64,000 bases of DNA, from NCBI RefSeq assembly GCF_033406955.1, contig NZ_CP137734.1, forward strand, positions 8,432,001-8,496,000. The letters are read 5' to 3'. Within the stretch, counting starts at the first letter, position 1. The number at the start of each line of letters is the position of its first letter. The notes beneath the pieces were generated by a model. That model was not told where the DNA came from, made no database searches, and was given only the letters and a program-made list of their open reading frames with translations. A program made the position numbers and the translations under genes. Of the stretch, positions 1 to 8,941 are shown one piece after another. This DNA is from Streptomyces violaceoruber (GTDB lineage: Bacteria; Actinomycetota; Actinomycetes; Streptomycetales; Streptomycetaceae).

Positions 1-582
1 CGCCCCGGCGATGGCCTCCGGCTGCGGCTGGAGGGTGAACAGGCCGCGGAACCAGACCGAGACGGTGGAGCGGTAGTCGTAGCCCGCGCCGAACACGTTG
101 TGCGCGGCGGTCGCGGTGATGCCCAGCAGGACGGTGGCCGACAGCAGCGGGAAGAGCACCTTGTCGCTGCGGTCCGTGCCCAGGCGGATCCGGCGGGTCA
201 GCAGTCGGCGGGCGCACAGCATGCCCAGGCCGGCCACCATGGCCACACCGGCCACCGAGCCCGCCCACACGGCGGTCGTGTGGTACGTGTGCTCGTCGAC
301 CCCGGCCGCCTCCGTCCACGAGGCCGGTACGGCGAGGCCGACGACGTGTCCGGCGATCACCATGAACGCGCCCAGGTGAAACAGCGGACTGCCCCAGCGC
401 AGCCAACGGTGTTCGAGGAGCTGGGTGGTGCGCGAGGTCCAGCCGAACTGGTCCTGCCGGTAGCGCCAGACGTGCCCCACGGCGAACACGGCCAGGCAGA
501 TGTAGGGGACGGCCACCCACAGGAGGAGGACGGAGCCGCTCGCTGCGGCGAGGGGGGCGGGTGCGGCGGGTGCGGCACTCAT
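1..582 (-). CDS. narI: NarI, respiratory nitrate reductase gamma subunit (partial)
   Basis: This is the membrane cytochrome b subunit that passes quinol electrons to NarH. The window edge removes its C-terminus, leaving about 194 of the usual 230-240 residues. The visible part has several hydrophobic segments, the first starting near residue 15 (SGSVLLLWVAVPYICLAV). Histidines in HVWRYR near residue 37 and in HLGAFMVIAGHVVGL near residue 70 are candidate haem ligands, as the NarI family uses four His. The start ATG (580-582) overlaps the narJ stop by 4 bp, so it is the last gene seen of a narGHJI operon read leftwards. The order and partners make the assignment firm. Confidence 0.93.
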   Translation of the reverse strand, partial: MSAAPAAPAPLAAASGSVLLLWVAVPYICLAVFAVGHVWRYRQDQFGWTSRTTQLLEHRWLRWGSPLFHLGAFMVIAGHVVGLAVPASWTEAAGVDEHTYHTTAVWAGSVAGVAMVAGLGMLCARRLLTRRIRLGTDRSDKVLFPLLSATVLLGITATAAHNVFGAGYDYRSTVSVWFRGLFTLQPQPEAIAGA

Positions 583-1385
583 CGGGGGCCTTCCGGGGGT
601 GTCAGGGGCGGCATGAGGGTGGGGTGGGCCTGCTCGGGCGGGACGAAGGCGCCCGGCGGTGCGAACCCGCCGGCGCCGTACGGGTCGAGCCCGACGTCCT
701 CGGCGGGCGGGCCCTGGGCGGCGAGTTCGGCGACGGCCGCGCGGTCGGCCTCGGTGGCGGGCGGCAGCAGGGTGAGCAGCGCGGCGAGGACGTGCCGGTA
801 GGGGGAGCCGCCGTCGCTCAGCGCGTGGTGGATCAGTTCCAGTCCGCGTCGGTGGAGGCGCAGCGGGGCCTCGCCCGCGCGCGGCCCGGCGAGCGCGGCG
901 TACTCCAGGACGACCGGGAGGTGGTCGGGCAGTTCCCCGCCGTCGGTGTCCCAGCCGGTGGCGCGGTAGCGCTGGGCAAGGGTGAGCAGGGCCATGCCGC
1001 GGCGGCGGGTGTCGCCGTGCAGGTAGTAGGTGAGGTAGAGACCGCTACGGCGGCGCAGGTCGAAGGTCTCCACGTAGTGCTGCTCCAGCGCGTCCGGTTC
1101 CTGACCGGTGAACCAGGTGGTGAACGTGGACAGGTGCTCGGTGACGGGGGACGGCGGCAGCGCCTCGACGGTGGCGGTGAGCACCGGCCGGGCGGCGGTG
1201 AGCGCGGCGTCCGGGTACTGCAGCAGCAGCGACAGCAGCCGCAGCAGCAGCGCGCGGGTCTCCGGCTCCCGCGGTCCGAACGAGGCGGCGGCACGGCCGG
1301 AGCGTGCCGTCCCGTCCGGGCGGCGCAGGGCAGATCGGACGCGGGCGCGGACGATGTCCGGGACGGTGGTGGGCAGCGGACTCAT
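579..1385 (-). CDS. narJ: NarJ, nitrate reductase assembly chaperone
   Basis: This cytoplasmic chaperone of the TorD/NarJ family is needed for molybdenum-cofactor insertion into NarG and membrane docking of NarGH. It is 268 residues long and mostly helical. It carries the family-typical stretch HYVETFDLRRRSGLYLTYY near residues 115-135, where NarJ proteins have the conserved F-D-x(4)-LYL pattern. The N-terminal 40 residues are Arg-rich and variable. The ATG overlaps the narH stop by 4 bp and the stop overlaps the narI start by 4 bp, so translation is probably coupled along the operon. It is slightly longer than most NarJ because of a Pro-rich tail. Confidence 0.93.
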   Translation of the reverse strand: MSPLPTTVPDIVRARVRSALRRPDGTARSGRAAASFGPREPETRALLLRLLSLLLQYPDAALTAARPVLTATVEALPPSPVTEHLSTFTTWFTGQEPDALEQHYVETFDLRRRSGLYLTYYLHGDTRRRGMALLTLAQRYRATGWDTDGGELPDHLPVVLEYAALAGPRAGEAPLRLHRRGLELIHHALSDGGSPYRHVLAALLTLLPPATEADRAAVAELAAQGPPAEDVGLDPYGAGGFAPPGAFVPPEQAHPTLMPPLTPPEGPR

Positions 1386-2950
1386 GCGGAGTCTCCCGTC
1401 GAGGCGGCCGAGGAGCGGCGCAGGGTGGGGATGCCGAGCATGATCCGGCCGCCGGACCCGGCCGGTTGCGGGTCCCCGGACGTCTCGACGGGGCAGCGGT
1501 CCTCCATCGCGCTCAGCGCCGCGGCGTCCTCTCTGTGCGCGGCCGGTACGACGTACCGGTCCTCGTACTTGGCGACGGCCAGCAGGCGGTGCAGGTCCTC
1601 GGCCTCGCGGGCGGTCAGCCCCACCGCCTTCAGCGCGGCCTCGTCGCCGTCCTCGCCCAGCGTGCGTGCGCGCATGTAGGAGCGCAGCGCGGTGAGCTTC
1701 ATCAGCACCCCGCCGACCACGTCGGTGTCCCCGGCGGTGAACAGCTCCGCCAGGTACTCCAAGGGGATGCGCAGCCGGGTGACGGCCGCGAACACGTGGT
1801 CCGGGTCGTCCTGGTTGCCGCCCGCCGCGTCGACGGCGTCCAGGACGGGCGACAGCGGGGGTACGTACCAGACCATCGGCAGGGTGCGGTACTCCGGGTG
1901 CAGCGGCAGGGCCACCTTGTGCCGTGCGACCAGGTCGTACACGGGGGAGCGGCGGGCGGCCGCCAGCCAGTCCTCCGGGATGCCCGACTCCCGGGCCGCC
2001 GCGATGACGTCGGGGTCGGCCGGGTCGAGGAAGACGCCGCGCTGGGCGTCCAGCAGGTCCTTCTCGTCGGGGGTGGCGGCGGCCTCGCCGACCCGGTCGG
2101 CGTCGTACAGCAGGAGACCGAGGTAGCGCAGCCGCCCCACGCAGGTCTCGGAGCAGACGGTGGGCTGGCCGGCCTCGATCCGCGGGAAGCAGAACGTGCA
2201 CTTCTCGCCCTTGCCGGTGGCGTGGTTGACGTACACCTTCTTGTACGGGCACGCGGTCACGCACATCCGCCAGCCGCGGCACTTGTCCTGGTCGACCAGG
2301 ACGATGCCGTCCTCGACCCGCTTGTACATCGCGCCGGACGGGCAGGCCGACACGCAGGCCGGGTTGAGGCAGTGCTCGCACAGCCTCGGGAGGTGGAAGA
2401 GGAAGGTCTGCTCGAACTCGAACCTGACCCTTTCGGCCCACTCGCCGCTGAGGTTGGGGTCGGCGCCGGCGTTCTCGGGGGCGCCGCCGAGCCCGTCCTC
2501 CCAGTTGGCGCCCCAGGTGATGGAGGTGGGCCTGCCGGTGAGGACCGAGCGGGGGCGGGCCACCGGCATGTCCGGTCCGGCGGGGGCGCCGACCAGGTTG
2601 TCGTAGTCGTAGGTGACCGGCTCGTAGTAGTCCTCCAGGGAGGGCAGGTCCGGATTGGAGAACAGCGACAGCAGCCGCTTGACCCGGCCGCCGGAGCGCA
2701 GGACGAGACGCCCACGCCGGTCGAGCATCCAGCCGCCCTTCCACCGGTCCTGGTCCTCGTAGCGGCGGGGGTAGCCGACGCCGGGTTTGGTCTCGACGTT
2801 GTTGAACCAGGCGTACTCGACGCCGGTGCGGTTGGTCCACGTCTGCTTGCAGGTGACCGAGCAGGTGTGGCAGCCGATGCACTTGTCGAGGTTCATCACC
2901 ATCGCGACCTGTGCCATGACGCGTCCGACGGTGGCTTCGTCTCGGGACAT
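1382..2950 (-). CDS. narH: NarH, nitrate reductase beta (iron-sulfur) subunit
   Basis: This electron-transfer subunit links NarI haem to NarG and is 522 residues long. Four Cys clusters are visible: CIGCHTCSVTC near the N-terminus, CEHCLNPACVSACP near residue 190, CRGWRMCVTACP near residue 225, and CTFCFPRIEAGQPTVCSETC near residue 250. The Trp in CRGWRMC replaces a Cys ligand, which in this family marks the 3Fe-4S centre. I chose the ATG at 2948-2950 (MSRDEATVGRV) because it follows the narG stop by one base. A second ATG 11 codons downstream (MAQVAMVMN) is also possible. Length and clusters match canonical NarH. Confidence 0.95.
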   Translation of the reverse strand: MSRDEATVGRVMAQVAMVMNLDKCIGCHTCSVTCKQTWTNRTGVEYAWFNNVETKPGVGYPRRYEDQDRWKGGWMLDRRGRLVLRSGGRVKRLLSLFSNPDLPSLEDYYEPVTYDYDNLVGAPAGPDMPVARPRSVLTGRPTSITWGANWEDGLGGAPENAGADPNLSGEWAERVRFEFEQTFLFHLPRLCEHCLNPACVSACPSGAMYKRVEDGIVLVDQDKCRGWRMCVTACPYKKVYVNHATGKGEKCTFCFPRIEAGQPTVCSETCVGRLRYLGLLLYDADRVGEAAATPDEKDLLDAQRGVFLDPADPDVIAAARESGIPEDWLAAARRSPVYDLVARHKVALPLHPEYRTLPMVWYVPPLSPVLDAVDAAGGNQDDPDHVFAAVTRLRIPLEYLAELFTAGDTDVVGGVLMKLTALRSYMRARTLGEDGDEAALKAVGLTAREAEDLHRLLAVAKYEDRYVVPAAHREDAAALSAMEDRCPVETSGDPQPAGSGGRIMLGIPTLRRSSAASTGDSA

Positions 2951-2951
2951 G

Positions 2952-5900
2952 TCAGTACTCCACTCGCTGGTCGCGGCGGCGGATGACGGTGACCTCGTCG
3001 CGCTGGTTGCCGGTCGGACCGTAGTAGTTGAAGGCGTAGGTGAACTGGGCGTAGCCGCCCGCGAGATGGGTCGGCTTGAGCAGCAGCCGGGTGAGGGAGT
3101 TGTGGATGCCGCCGCGCTTGCCACCGACCTCGGTCTTCGGCACGTTCACGGTGCGGTCCTGGGCATGGTGCATGTACACCGTCCCCTCGGGCATGCGGTG
3201 GGTGACCACGGCCCGGCAGGCGACGACACCGTTGCGGTTGTACGCCTCGATCCACTCGTTGTCCTTGACGCCGATCTTCTCGGCGTCCTGGAGCGACATC
3301 CAGATGGTGGGGCCGCCCCGGGACAGGTCGAGCATGTACTTGTTGTCCTGGTAGTTGGAGTGGATGGACCACTTCGAGTGCGGGGTGAGGTAGCGCACCG
3401 TGACCTCGGCCCGCCCGTCCTCGTGCAACCGCTCGTCGCCGTAGTGCCGCGGCGAATTCAACGGCGGTCGGTAGACGGGGAGTTGCTCACCGAGTTCCGT
3501 CATCCAGTCGTGCTGGACGAAGAAGTGCTGGCGTCCGGTGAGGGTGTGCCAGGGCTTCTTGTGCTCGGTGTTGATGACGAAGGGGGAGTAGCGGCGTCCG
3601 CCGGTCTCCGAGCCCGACCACTCGTACGAGGTGATGACGGAGCGCGGCTGGGTGCGGGTGTCGGCGAAGGTGATGCGCTCCGCCTCGCGCTCGGCGGACA
3701 GTTCCACCAGGCCCTCGCTGCCGGTCTGCCGCTCCAGCTCGCGGAATCCCTCGGTGGCCAGCCGCCCGTTGGTGGTGCCGGACAGGGCGAGGATCGCCTC
3801 GCACATGTCGGAGGCGGTGGCGAGCGAGGGACGCCCGGCGGCCAGCCCGTCGCGGACGGTGCCGTTGCGGTGGCGGAGGTCGTCGATCTCCCGGTCCGGG
3901 TGGACGGTGACACCCTTGGTGGTGGTGCCCAGGGTGTCCAGCAGCGGACCGACGGCGCGCATCTTCTGCGCGATCGCGGCGTAGTCCCGCTCGACGACGG
4001 CCAGCTTCGGCATGGTGCGGCCCGGGACCGGTTCGCACTCGCCGGCCTTCCAGTCCCGCACCACCCCGCCGGGCTGGGCCAGTTCGTCGGGGGTGTCGTG
4101 CAGCAGCGGCACCGGCAGCACGTCGGTGCGGGTACCGAGGTGCTCGGCGGCCAGCTCGCTGAAGCGGTCGGCGAGGGTCAGGAAGCTGTCGTAGTCGGTG
4201 CGGGCCTGCCACGGCGGGGCGATGGCCGGGGTGAAGGCGTGCACGAAGGGGTGCATGTCCGTGCTGGACAGGTCGTCCTTCTCGTACCAGGTGGCGGCCG
4301 GCAGGACCACGTCGGAGAGCAGCCCGGTGGAGGTCATCCGGAAGTCCATGGTGACCAGGAGGTCGAGCTTGCCCTCGGGAGCCTCCTCACGCCACACCAC
4401 GTCCTTCGGACGCCCCTCGGGCGGGGTCTCCTCGGAGCGCACCGCGGCGTCGGTGCCCAGCAGGTGGCGCAGGAAGTACTCGTTGCCCTTGCCCGAGGAG
4501 CCCAGCAGGTTGGCCCGCCACACGGTCAGCACGCGCGGGAAGTTGGCCGGGTCGTCGGGGTCCTCGGCGGCGAACCGCAGCCGCCCCGACTTCAGTTCGT
4601 CCACGATGTGCTCGGCGACCGGCCGGCCCGCGGCCCTCGCCTCGTCCGTCAGGTCGAGCGGGTTGCGGTTGAAGCCCGGGTGCCCCGGCGTCCAGCCCAG
4701 CCGCACGGCCTGCGCCAGGCAGTCGGCGAAGGCCTTCCCCTTGAACCGGCCCTCGCCCAGCGGAGAGGCCAGCTCGTCGGGCCCGAACGCCTCGTAGCGC
4801 CACTGGTCGGAATTCAGGTACCAGTACGATGTGCCCGCCATGTGCCGGGTGGGCCGCTGCCAGTCGAACGCGAACGACAGATGCTGCTGTCCGGTCAGCG
4901 GGCGCACCTTCTCCTGGCCGACGTAGTGCGCCCACCCGCCGCCGTTGACGCCCTGGCAGCCGGTCATGGTCGTCAGCGCCAGGAAGGCCCGGTAGATGGT
5001 GTCCGAATGGAACCAGTGGTTGGTGCCCGCCCCGAGGGCGATCATCGAACGGCCACCCGTACGCTCGGCGTTGCGGGCGAACTCGCGGGCGATCCGGGCC
5101 GCCTGCTCCGCCGGGACGGAAGTGATCGTCTCCTGCCAGGCCGGGGTGTGGGGCCGGTCCGCGTCGTCGTACGAGGACGGCCAGTCGCCCGGCAGACCGG
5201 GGCGCCCGACCCCGTACTGGGCGAGCATCAGGTCGAAGACGGTCGTGACGAGCCGTCCGCCGAGTCGGCGCACCGGGACCCCGCGGACCATGCTGCCGCC
5301 GCCCTCGGTGGCACCTTCGTCGAAACGAGGCAGGGCGATCGGCACCGTGTCCTCGGCCCGCTCCAGCAGGCTCAGTTCGGGCACCACGTCGCCCAGGTCG
5401 AGGTTCCAGCGGCTCTGCTCCTCCTTGGCCCAGCGGAACCCCACTGAGCCGCCCGGGACCACGGGCTCGCCCGTCGCCGAGTCCAGCAGGACGGTCTTGG
5501 AGCCGGCGTTCTCCACCTCGTGGCCGAGGTCGGCGGCGGTCAGGAACCCGTCCGGGACCAGACCGCCGTCCGCGTGCTCGCGCAGGGAGACCAGGAACGG
5601 CGCGTCCGTGAACGTGCGCAGGTACTGCTGGAAGTAGGGCACCTCGCGCTCGACAAGGAACTCCCGCAGGATCACGTGCCCCATGGCCATCGCCAGGGCG
5701 CCGTCCGTGCCCGGGTGCGGGGCGAGCCACTCGTCGGCGTGCTTCACGTTGTCGGCGTAGTCGGGGCTGACGGCGACCACCTTGGTGCCGTTGTAGCGGG
5801 TCTCGGTGAGGAAGTGCGCGTCGGGCGTGCGGGTGACGGGGATGTTGGAGCCCCACATGATCAGGTAGCCGGCGTTCCACCAGTCGGCAGCCTCCGGAAC

Positions 5901-6653
5901 GTCCGTCTGGTCGCCGAAGACCTGCGGCGACGCGACCGGAAGGTCGGCGTACCAGTCGTAGAACGACAGCAGGGTGCCCCCGATCAGCGAGTGGTAGCGG
6001 GCACCGGCCGCGAAGGACGCCATCGACATCGCCGGGATGGGCGAGAAGCCGGCGACGCGGTCGGGACCGTACGCCTTGACGGTGTGCACCTGCGCGGCGG
6101 CGATCAGCTCGCTCACCTCGTCCCAGCCGGCGCGCACCAGGCCGCCCCGGCCCCGGGCCTTCTTGTACGCGCGGGCCTTCGCCGGGTCGGAGGTGATCTC
6201 CGCCCAGGCCGCCACGGGGTCGCCGAGCCGCCGGCGGGCCTCGCGCCACAGCTTCAGCAGCGCGCCCCGTACGTACGGGTAGCGGACCCGGCTGGGCGAG
6301 TACGTGTACCAGGAGAACGACGCCCCGCGCGGGCAGCCGCGCGGCTCGTACTCGGGGCAGTCCGTGCCGATCGAGGGGTAGTCGGTCGCCTGGTGCTCCC
6401 AGGTGATGATGCCGTCCTTGACGTACACCATCCAGGAGCACGACCCCGTGCAGTTGACCCCGTGCGTGGAGCGCACCACCTTGTCGTGCGCCCACCGGTC
6501 ACGGTAGAACCCCTCCCACTTGTCGTCACCCGTGCCGAAGACGGCACGTCCGTCGGCCGACACCTCACGGCGCGTCAGCAGCCGCCGGGCCGCGAGAGGC
6601 CAGTCCCGGGCGACGCCCGGCCGGCCTCGGCGTGCGTTCTGATCGTTCTCCAT
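2952..6653 (-). CDS. narG: NarG, respiratory nitrate reductase alpha (catalytic) subunit
   Basis: This molybdopterin catalytic subunit reduces nitrate to nitrite at the inner face of the membrane. It has 1233 residues, the usual NarG length. The FS0 iron-sulfur ligand set is visible as H64, C68 and C72 in HGVNCTGSCSW plus C107 in GCPRG. The motif SFYDWYADLP near residue 237 holds the Asp expected to bind molybdenum. There is no twin-arginine signal, consistent with a cytoplasmic NarG. The ATG has no Shine-Dalgarno sequence upstream, and a -10-like TAGCGT lies just 8 bp before it (6662-6667), so the mRNA may be leaderless. It is the first gene of narGHJI. The neighbouring DevR-type box at 6691-6706 suggests induction by hypoxia. 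Confidence 0.97.
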   Translation of the reverse strand: MENDQNARRGRPGVARDWPLAARRLLTRREVSADGRAVFGTGDDKWEGFYRDRWAHDKVVRSTHGVNCTGSCSWMVYVKDGIITWEHQATDYPSIGTDCPEYEPRGCPRGASFSWYTYSPSRVRYPYVRGALLKLWREARRRLGDPVAAWAEITSDPAKARAYKKARGRGGLVRAGWDEVSELIAAAQVHTVKAYGPDRVAGFSPIPAMSMASFAAGARYHSLIGGTLLSFYDWYADLPVASPQVFGDQTDVPEAADWWNAGYLIMWGSNIPVTRTPDAHFLTETRYNGTKVVAVSPDYADNVKHADEWLAPHPGTDGALAMAMGHVILREFLVEREVPYFQQYLRTFTDAPFLVSLREHADGGLVPDGFLTAADLGHEVENAGSKTVLLDSATGEPVVPGGSVGFRWAKEEQSRWNLDLGDVVPELSLLERAEDTVPIALPRFDEGATEGGGSMVRGVPVRRLGGRLVTTVFDLMLAQYGVGRPGLPGDWPSSYDDADRPHTPAWQETITSVPAEQAARIAREFARNAERTGGRSMIALGAGTNHWFHSDTIYRAFLALTTMTGCQGVNGGGWAHYVGQEKVRPLTGQQHLSFAFDWQRPTRHMAGTSYWYLNSDQWRYEAFGPDELASPLGEGRFKGKAFADCLAQAVRLGWTPGHPGFNRNPLDLTDEARAAGRPVAEHIVDELKSGRLRFAAEDPDDPANFPRVLTVWRANLLGSSGKGNEYFLRHLLGTDAAVRSEETPPEGRPKDVVWREEAPEGKLDLLVTMDFRMTSTGLLSDVVLPAATWYEKDDLSSTDMHPFVHAFTPAIAPPWQARTDYDSFLTLADRFSELAAEHLGTRTDVLPVPLLHDTPDELAQPGGVVRDWKAGECEPVPGRTMPKLAVVERDYAAIAQKMRAVGPLLDTLGTTTKGVTVHPDREIDDLRHRNGTVRDGLAAGRPSLATASDMCEAILALSGTTNGRLATEGFRELERQTGSEGLVELSAEREAERITFADTRTQPRSVITSYEWSGSETGGRRYSPFVINTEHKKPWHTLTGRQHFFVQHDWMTELGEQLPVYRPPLNSPRHYGDERLHEDGRAEVTVRYLTPHSKWSIHSNYQDNKYMLDLSRGGPTIWMSLQDAEKIGVKDNEWIEAYNRNGVVACRAVVTHRMPEGTVYMHHAQDRTVNVPKTEVGGKRGGIHNSLTRLLLKPTHLAGGYAQFTYAFNYYGPTGNQRDEVTVIRRRDQRVEY

Positions 6654-6661
6654 GGGCCAGA

Positions 6662-6706
6662 ACGCTAGGCGCGGGGGTCGCGCCGGACCCGGGGCCGAAG
6701 GTCCCT
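6662..6706 (-). promoter_or_regulatory. narG promoter: DevR-type box and -10 hexamer
   Basis: The box GGGGCCGAAGGTCCCT occupies 6691-6706 (palindromic, shown on the plus strand). Reading toward narG, a -10-like TAGCGT lies at 6667-6662, and the narG ATG begins 8 bp later with no ribosome site. If transcription starts at the ATG, the box centre is at about -45. The same 16-mer occurs exactly at 63800-63815. Binding by the DevR-like protein at 17761 is inferred, not shown. Confidence 0.65.
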
Positions 6707-7146
6707 GCCCAGGCGCCCGACCGTCCCGCGCTCGCCTCTCGGCGGAGGCCTCCTGGCCCTCGCGGGCCGGGGGAGCCGCCGGAAAGGGCCGAGGGCCCGG
6801 CCGGCTCCACGGCCACCGCGGTGGTCTCGGTGATGTCCCTGGGCGTCGTCCTGCTCGCCACCGCCCTGCCCGCCACCTGAGGCCCGCGATCCCGGCCGCG
6901 GCCCCGGCGCGACGACCGGGGCGGACCCACGCACGGGCGCGGCCCCGCACACTCCGGACCGTCAGCCCGTGCCGCTCACGGACCCCGGACTCGCGCCGCG
7001 CCGCCCCGGCACGACCGACCGTCCGCACCGTGAGGGCGCGCGGTACGCAAGCCCGGGTCCCTCGCCCGGTGGTCCCGTCTCCCGGCGCGTGCCATGCCGC
7101 GCAGGCGGGGCACCAGGCGCCCTCCTGGGCCCCTTCGGCCGCTGAC

Positions 7147-7190
7147 GGGGCCGGACGGCCCTGGCCCGGCGTCCGGCCGCCGGGAAGTAT
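7147..7190 (+). promoter_or_regulatory. acg-like gene promoter: DevR-type box plus -10
   Basis: The box GGGGCCGGACGGCCCT is at 7147-7162, and an AT-rich hexamer AAGTAT stands out at 7185-7190. The distance from box centre to the first base of the hexamer is 30.5 bp, the same as at the promoters near 8758 and 8936. The predicted start near 7197 leaves a leader of about 48 bp with an AAGGAG ribosome site. Confidence 0.6.
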
Positions 7191-7244
7191 CGGGGACGGG
7201 CCCGCCCGTCGCACCGGCAGGCGCGGCGTGAGTAAGGAGTGGCC

Positions 7245-8252
7245 ATGTCCACGTACAGCCCGAGGGTCGACGCCGCCGCGCTGGAGACGGTGCTGGACGC
7301 GGCGGTGGCGGCGCCGTCGATCCACAACACCCAGCCGTGGCGCTTCCGCGTGGAGACGGCCACCGGCCTGCTCCAGGTCCGGGCCGACCGGACACGGGTC
7401 CTGCCGCTGGCCGACCCCCGGCGGCGCGCCCAGTACCTCTCCGTGGGAGCCGCCGTCCTCAACCTCCGTGTCGCGGCCGCGCACATGGGCTGGGAACCGG
7501 TCGTCCGACTGCTGCCCGACCCGCACGACGCCGACCTGCTGGCCGAGGTTCGGCCGACCGGTTCCGGTGGGAACCCGCCCGACTACCGGTGGCTGTACCC
7601 GTCGGTCGAACGCCGCCACACCAGTCGTCTGCCCTTCACGGGCCGCCCGGTGCCCGAGCACGTGGTCGCGGAGATGACCGCGGCGGCCCAGTCCGAAGGC
7701 GCACGGCTCTACGTTCCGGACATCGTGAGTACCTGGCGTCTGCTGGAACCGATCGCCGTGGCCGAAACCCGCAACCGCACCAGCTCGGGACGTATCACCG
7801 AAACGCGCCACTGGCTCACCGCCCCCGGAACCGTCAGCCCCTACGGCATCCCGCTGACCGCGCTCGGCCCGCAGGACCTGAGCGGCCGCATACCGATGCG
7901 GGACTTCTCCGGCCCGCTGCCCGTGCCCCACCCGCCGGCCCGCCGTTTCGAGCGCCATGCCCAGGTGGCCCTGCTGTGGACCGCCCACGACCGGCCGCAG
8001 GACTGGCTGCGCGCGGGGCAGGCCCTGGAACGCGTACTGCTGACGGCGACCGCGCGCGGAGTGCGCACGTCGATGCTGCACCAGGCGATGGAGTGGCCGG
8101 ACCTGCGCGCGGCGGCCCGTCTCCCGCAGCAGCGGTGCAACCCGCAGATCCTGATCAGATTCGGGTACGGACCGGAGGGCGGGCAGGCGCCCCGCGCCCG
8201 CGTACCGGAGCCCGACCGGCCGTCCGCTCGGCCGAGAGAGCGGGAAACCTGA
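7245..8252 (+). CDS. Acg-type nitroreductase-family protein
   Basis: This 335-residue protein belongs to the Acg/Rv2032 branch of the nitroreductase fold, a class that is DosR-controlled in Mycobacterium tuberculosis. Visible signatures are AAPSIHNTQPWRF near residues 21-33, which in nitroreductases forms part of the FMN site, and a conserved C-terminal SMLHQAMEWPDLR stretch. Acg proteins are thought to bind and sequester flavin and lack good turnover, so I do not claim an enzyme activity. I chose the ATG at 7245 because AAGGAG lies five bases upstream; a GTG two codons earlier is also in frame. It has a DevR-type box 83 bp upstream. A paralogue lies at 20374-21356. Confidence 0.85.
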   Translation: MSTYSPRVDAAALETVLDAAVAAPSIHNTQPWRFRVETATGLLQVRADRTRVLPLADPRRRAQYLSVGAAVLNLRVAAAHMGWEPVVRLLPDPHDADLLAEVRPTGSGGNPPDYRWLYPSVERRHTSRLPFTGRPVPEHVVAEMTAAAQSEGARLYVPDIVSTWRLLEPIAVAETRNRTSSGRITETRHWLTAPGTVSPYGIPLTALGPQDLSGRIPMRDFSGPLPVPHPPARRFERHAQVALLWTAHDRPQDWLRAGQALERVLLTATARGVRTSMLHQAMEWPDLRAAARLPQQRCNPQILIRFGYGPEGGQAPRARVPEPDRPSARPRERET

Positions 8253-8332
8253 TCCCGGGAACGAGCGGTGGGGGCGGCCGCTTACGCGTCACCCGCGCGC
8301 GGCCGCGCCCCGCGAGCGCACGTCGTCGCCGC

Positions 8333-8746
8333 TCAGCCGACGCCTGCGATCTCCCGCCCGGTGACCATCTCGGACTCGATCCGTACGTAGAGCCCGTCGC
8401 GCGAAACCACCCAGGAGCGCGGGCCGTTCTCCGCCAGGCGCGCTCGTGCGGCGGGGTCGGTCACGACAGTGGCCCGCCCGGTGACGACGACGCTCCACCC
8501 GGACCGGTCGTGGGCGTCGAAGGCGTCCGCCTCGAACGCGACCACCGCCCCGTCGACGGCCCGTACGAGATCGGATCCCGCCGAGGTGCGGAGCACCACC
8601 GAGGCGTCGGTGTCAAGCGAGAAGTTGACCGGCAGCACAGCGGGCAGCGCCTCACGGGTGTACACGATGCGACCGACCGGGGCGCTGCCCAGGAGACGCA
8701 GGCACTCCGCCCGCTCCAGTGCGCGGAAGCCGTCTTCGGAACTCAT
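8333..8746 (-). CDS. PPOX-family flavin-binding protein
   Basis: This small protein (137 residues) has the split-barrel pyridoxamine-phosphate-oxidase-like fold, as in the Pyridox_ox_2 class. The core pattern APVGRIVYTREALPAVLPVNF and the later GWSVVVTGRATVV are diagnostic of this class, whose members bind FMN or F420. The substrate is unknown; such proteins are common in mycobacterial and streptomycete dormancy regulons. A clear paralogue is at 25763-26203, and a third copy is fused to a DNA-binding domain at 57055-57963. The ATG at 8744-8746 has no strong ribosome site and sits 42.5 bp from the centre of a palindromic box, so a leaderless transcript is possible. Confidence 0.85.
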   Translation of the reverse strand: MSSEDGFRALERAECLRLLGSAPVGRIVYTREALPAVLPVNFSLDTDASVVLRTSAGSDLVRAVDGAVVAFEADAFDAHDRSGWSVVVTGRATVVTDPAARARLAENGPRSWVVSRDGLYVRIESEMVTGREIAGVG

Positions 8747-8752
8747 CCCCCC

Positions 8753-8796
8753 ATCGTCTCTCCGGGGCCGGCGCCGTGTTAGGGCCGGATGGCCCC
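8753..8796 (-). promoter_or_regulatory. PPOX promoter: DevR-type box plus -10
   Basis: The box AGGGCCGGATGGCCCC (plus-strand reading, 8781-8796) is followed toward the PPOX gene by a -10-like GACGAT (8758-8753). Box centre to hexamer is 30.5 bp. The ATG starts 6 bp after the hexamer, so the transcript is likely leaderless with the box centred at -42.5. Confidence 0.6.
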
Positions 8797-8897
8797 ATGG
8801 GGTCCCGGCTTCCAGGGCCCGGTCGTGTACACCGTGTCGGTCGGCGGGGCGGGCTGCGCCGCGGACAAGGAGAACCGGGACCGCCGGACCTCTCGAT

Positions 8898-8941
8898 GGG
8901 GACCCTCGGCCCACCCTCTGAAGGCACCGGACCACGAATAG
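8898..8941 (+). promoter_or_regulatory. narK promoter: DevR-type box plus -10
   Basis: The box GGGGACCCTCGGCCCA lies at 8898-8913 (reverse complement TGGGCCGAGGGTCCCC). A -10-like GAATAG follows at 8936-8941, again 30.5 bp from the box centre. The predicted start is near 8948, giving an 84-bp leader before narK. Confidence 0.55.

Larger units (their letters stand above)
6654..7244. other. Divergent intergenic region between narG and the acg-like gene
   Basis: These 591 bp separate divergently read narG and the nitroreductase gene. They contain three palindromic boxes: 6691-6706, 6786-6798 (GGGCCGAGGGCCC) and 7147-7162. The rest is very GC-rich with no open frame that resembles a protein I know. 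A short plus-strand stretch ending at a stop near 6880 encodes a hydrophobic tail (MSLGVVLLATALPAT), which could be a relic of a small membrane protein, but this is weak. No RNA gene is evident. Confidence 0.6.

Noticed and set aside
2787..5447. Long plus-strand open frame (886 codons) opposite narH and narG
   Set aside because: It is antisense to strongly conserved NarH and NarG. Its composition (Gly, Arg, Val, His rich) is the usual mirror of GC-rich codons. It has no domain.
6691..6706. Boxes considered as rho-independent terminators
   Set aside because: They lie before start codons, have no loop of useful size and no T-tract, and share one sequence, unlike terminators. The hairpins at 10832 and 54668 have long stems and lie after stops instead.
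6632..6880. Small plus-strand frame ending in a hydrophobic tail between narG and the acg-like gene
   Set aside because: It has no ribosome site, its first half is antisense to the narG start, and the hydrophobic run is only about 15 residues. It is kept only as a note in the intergenic entry.
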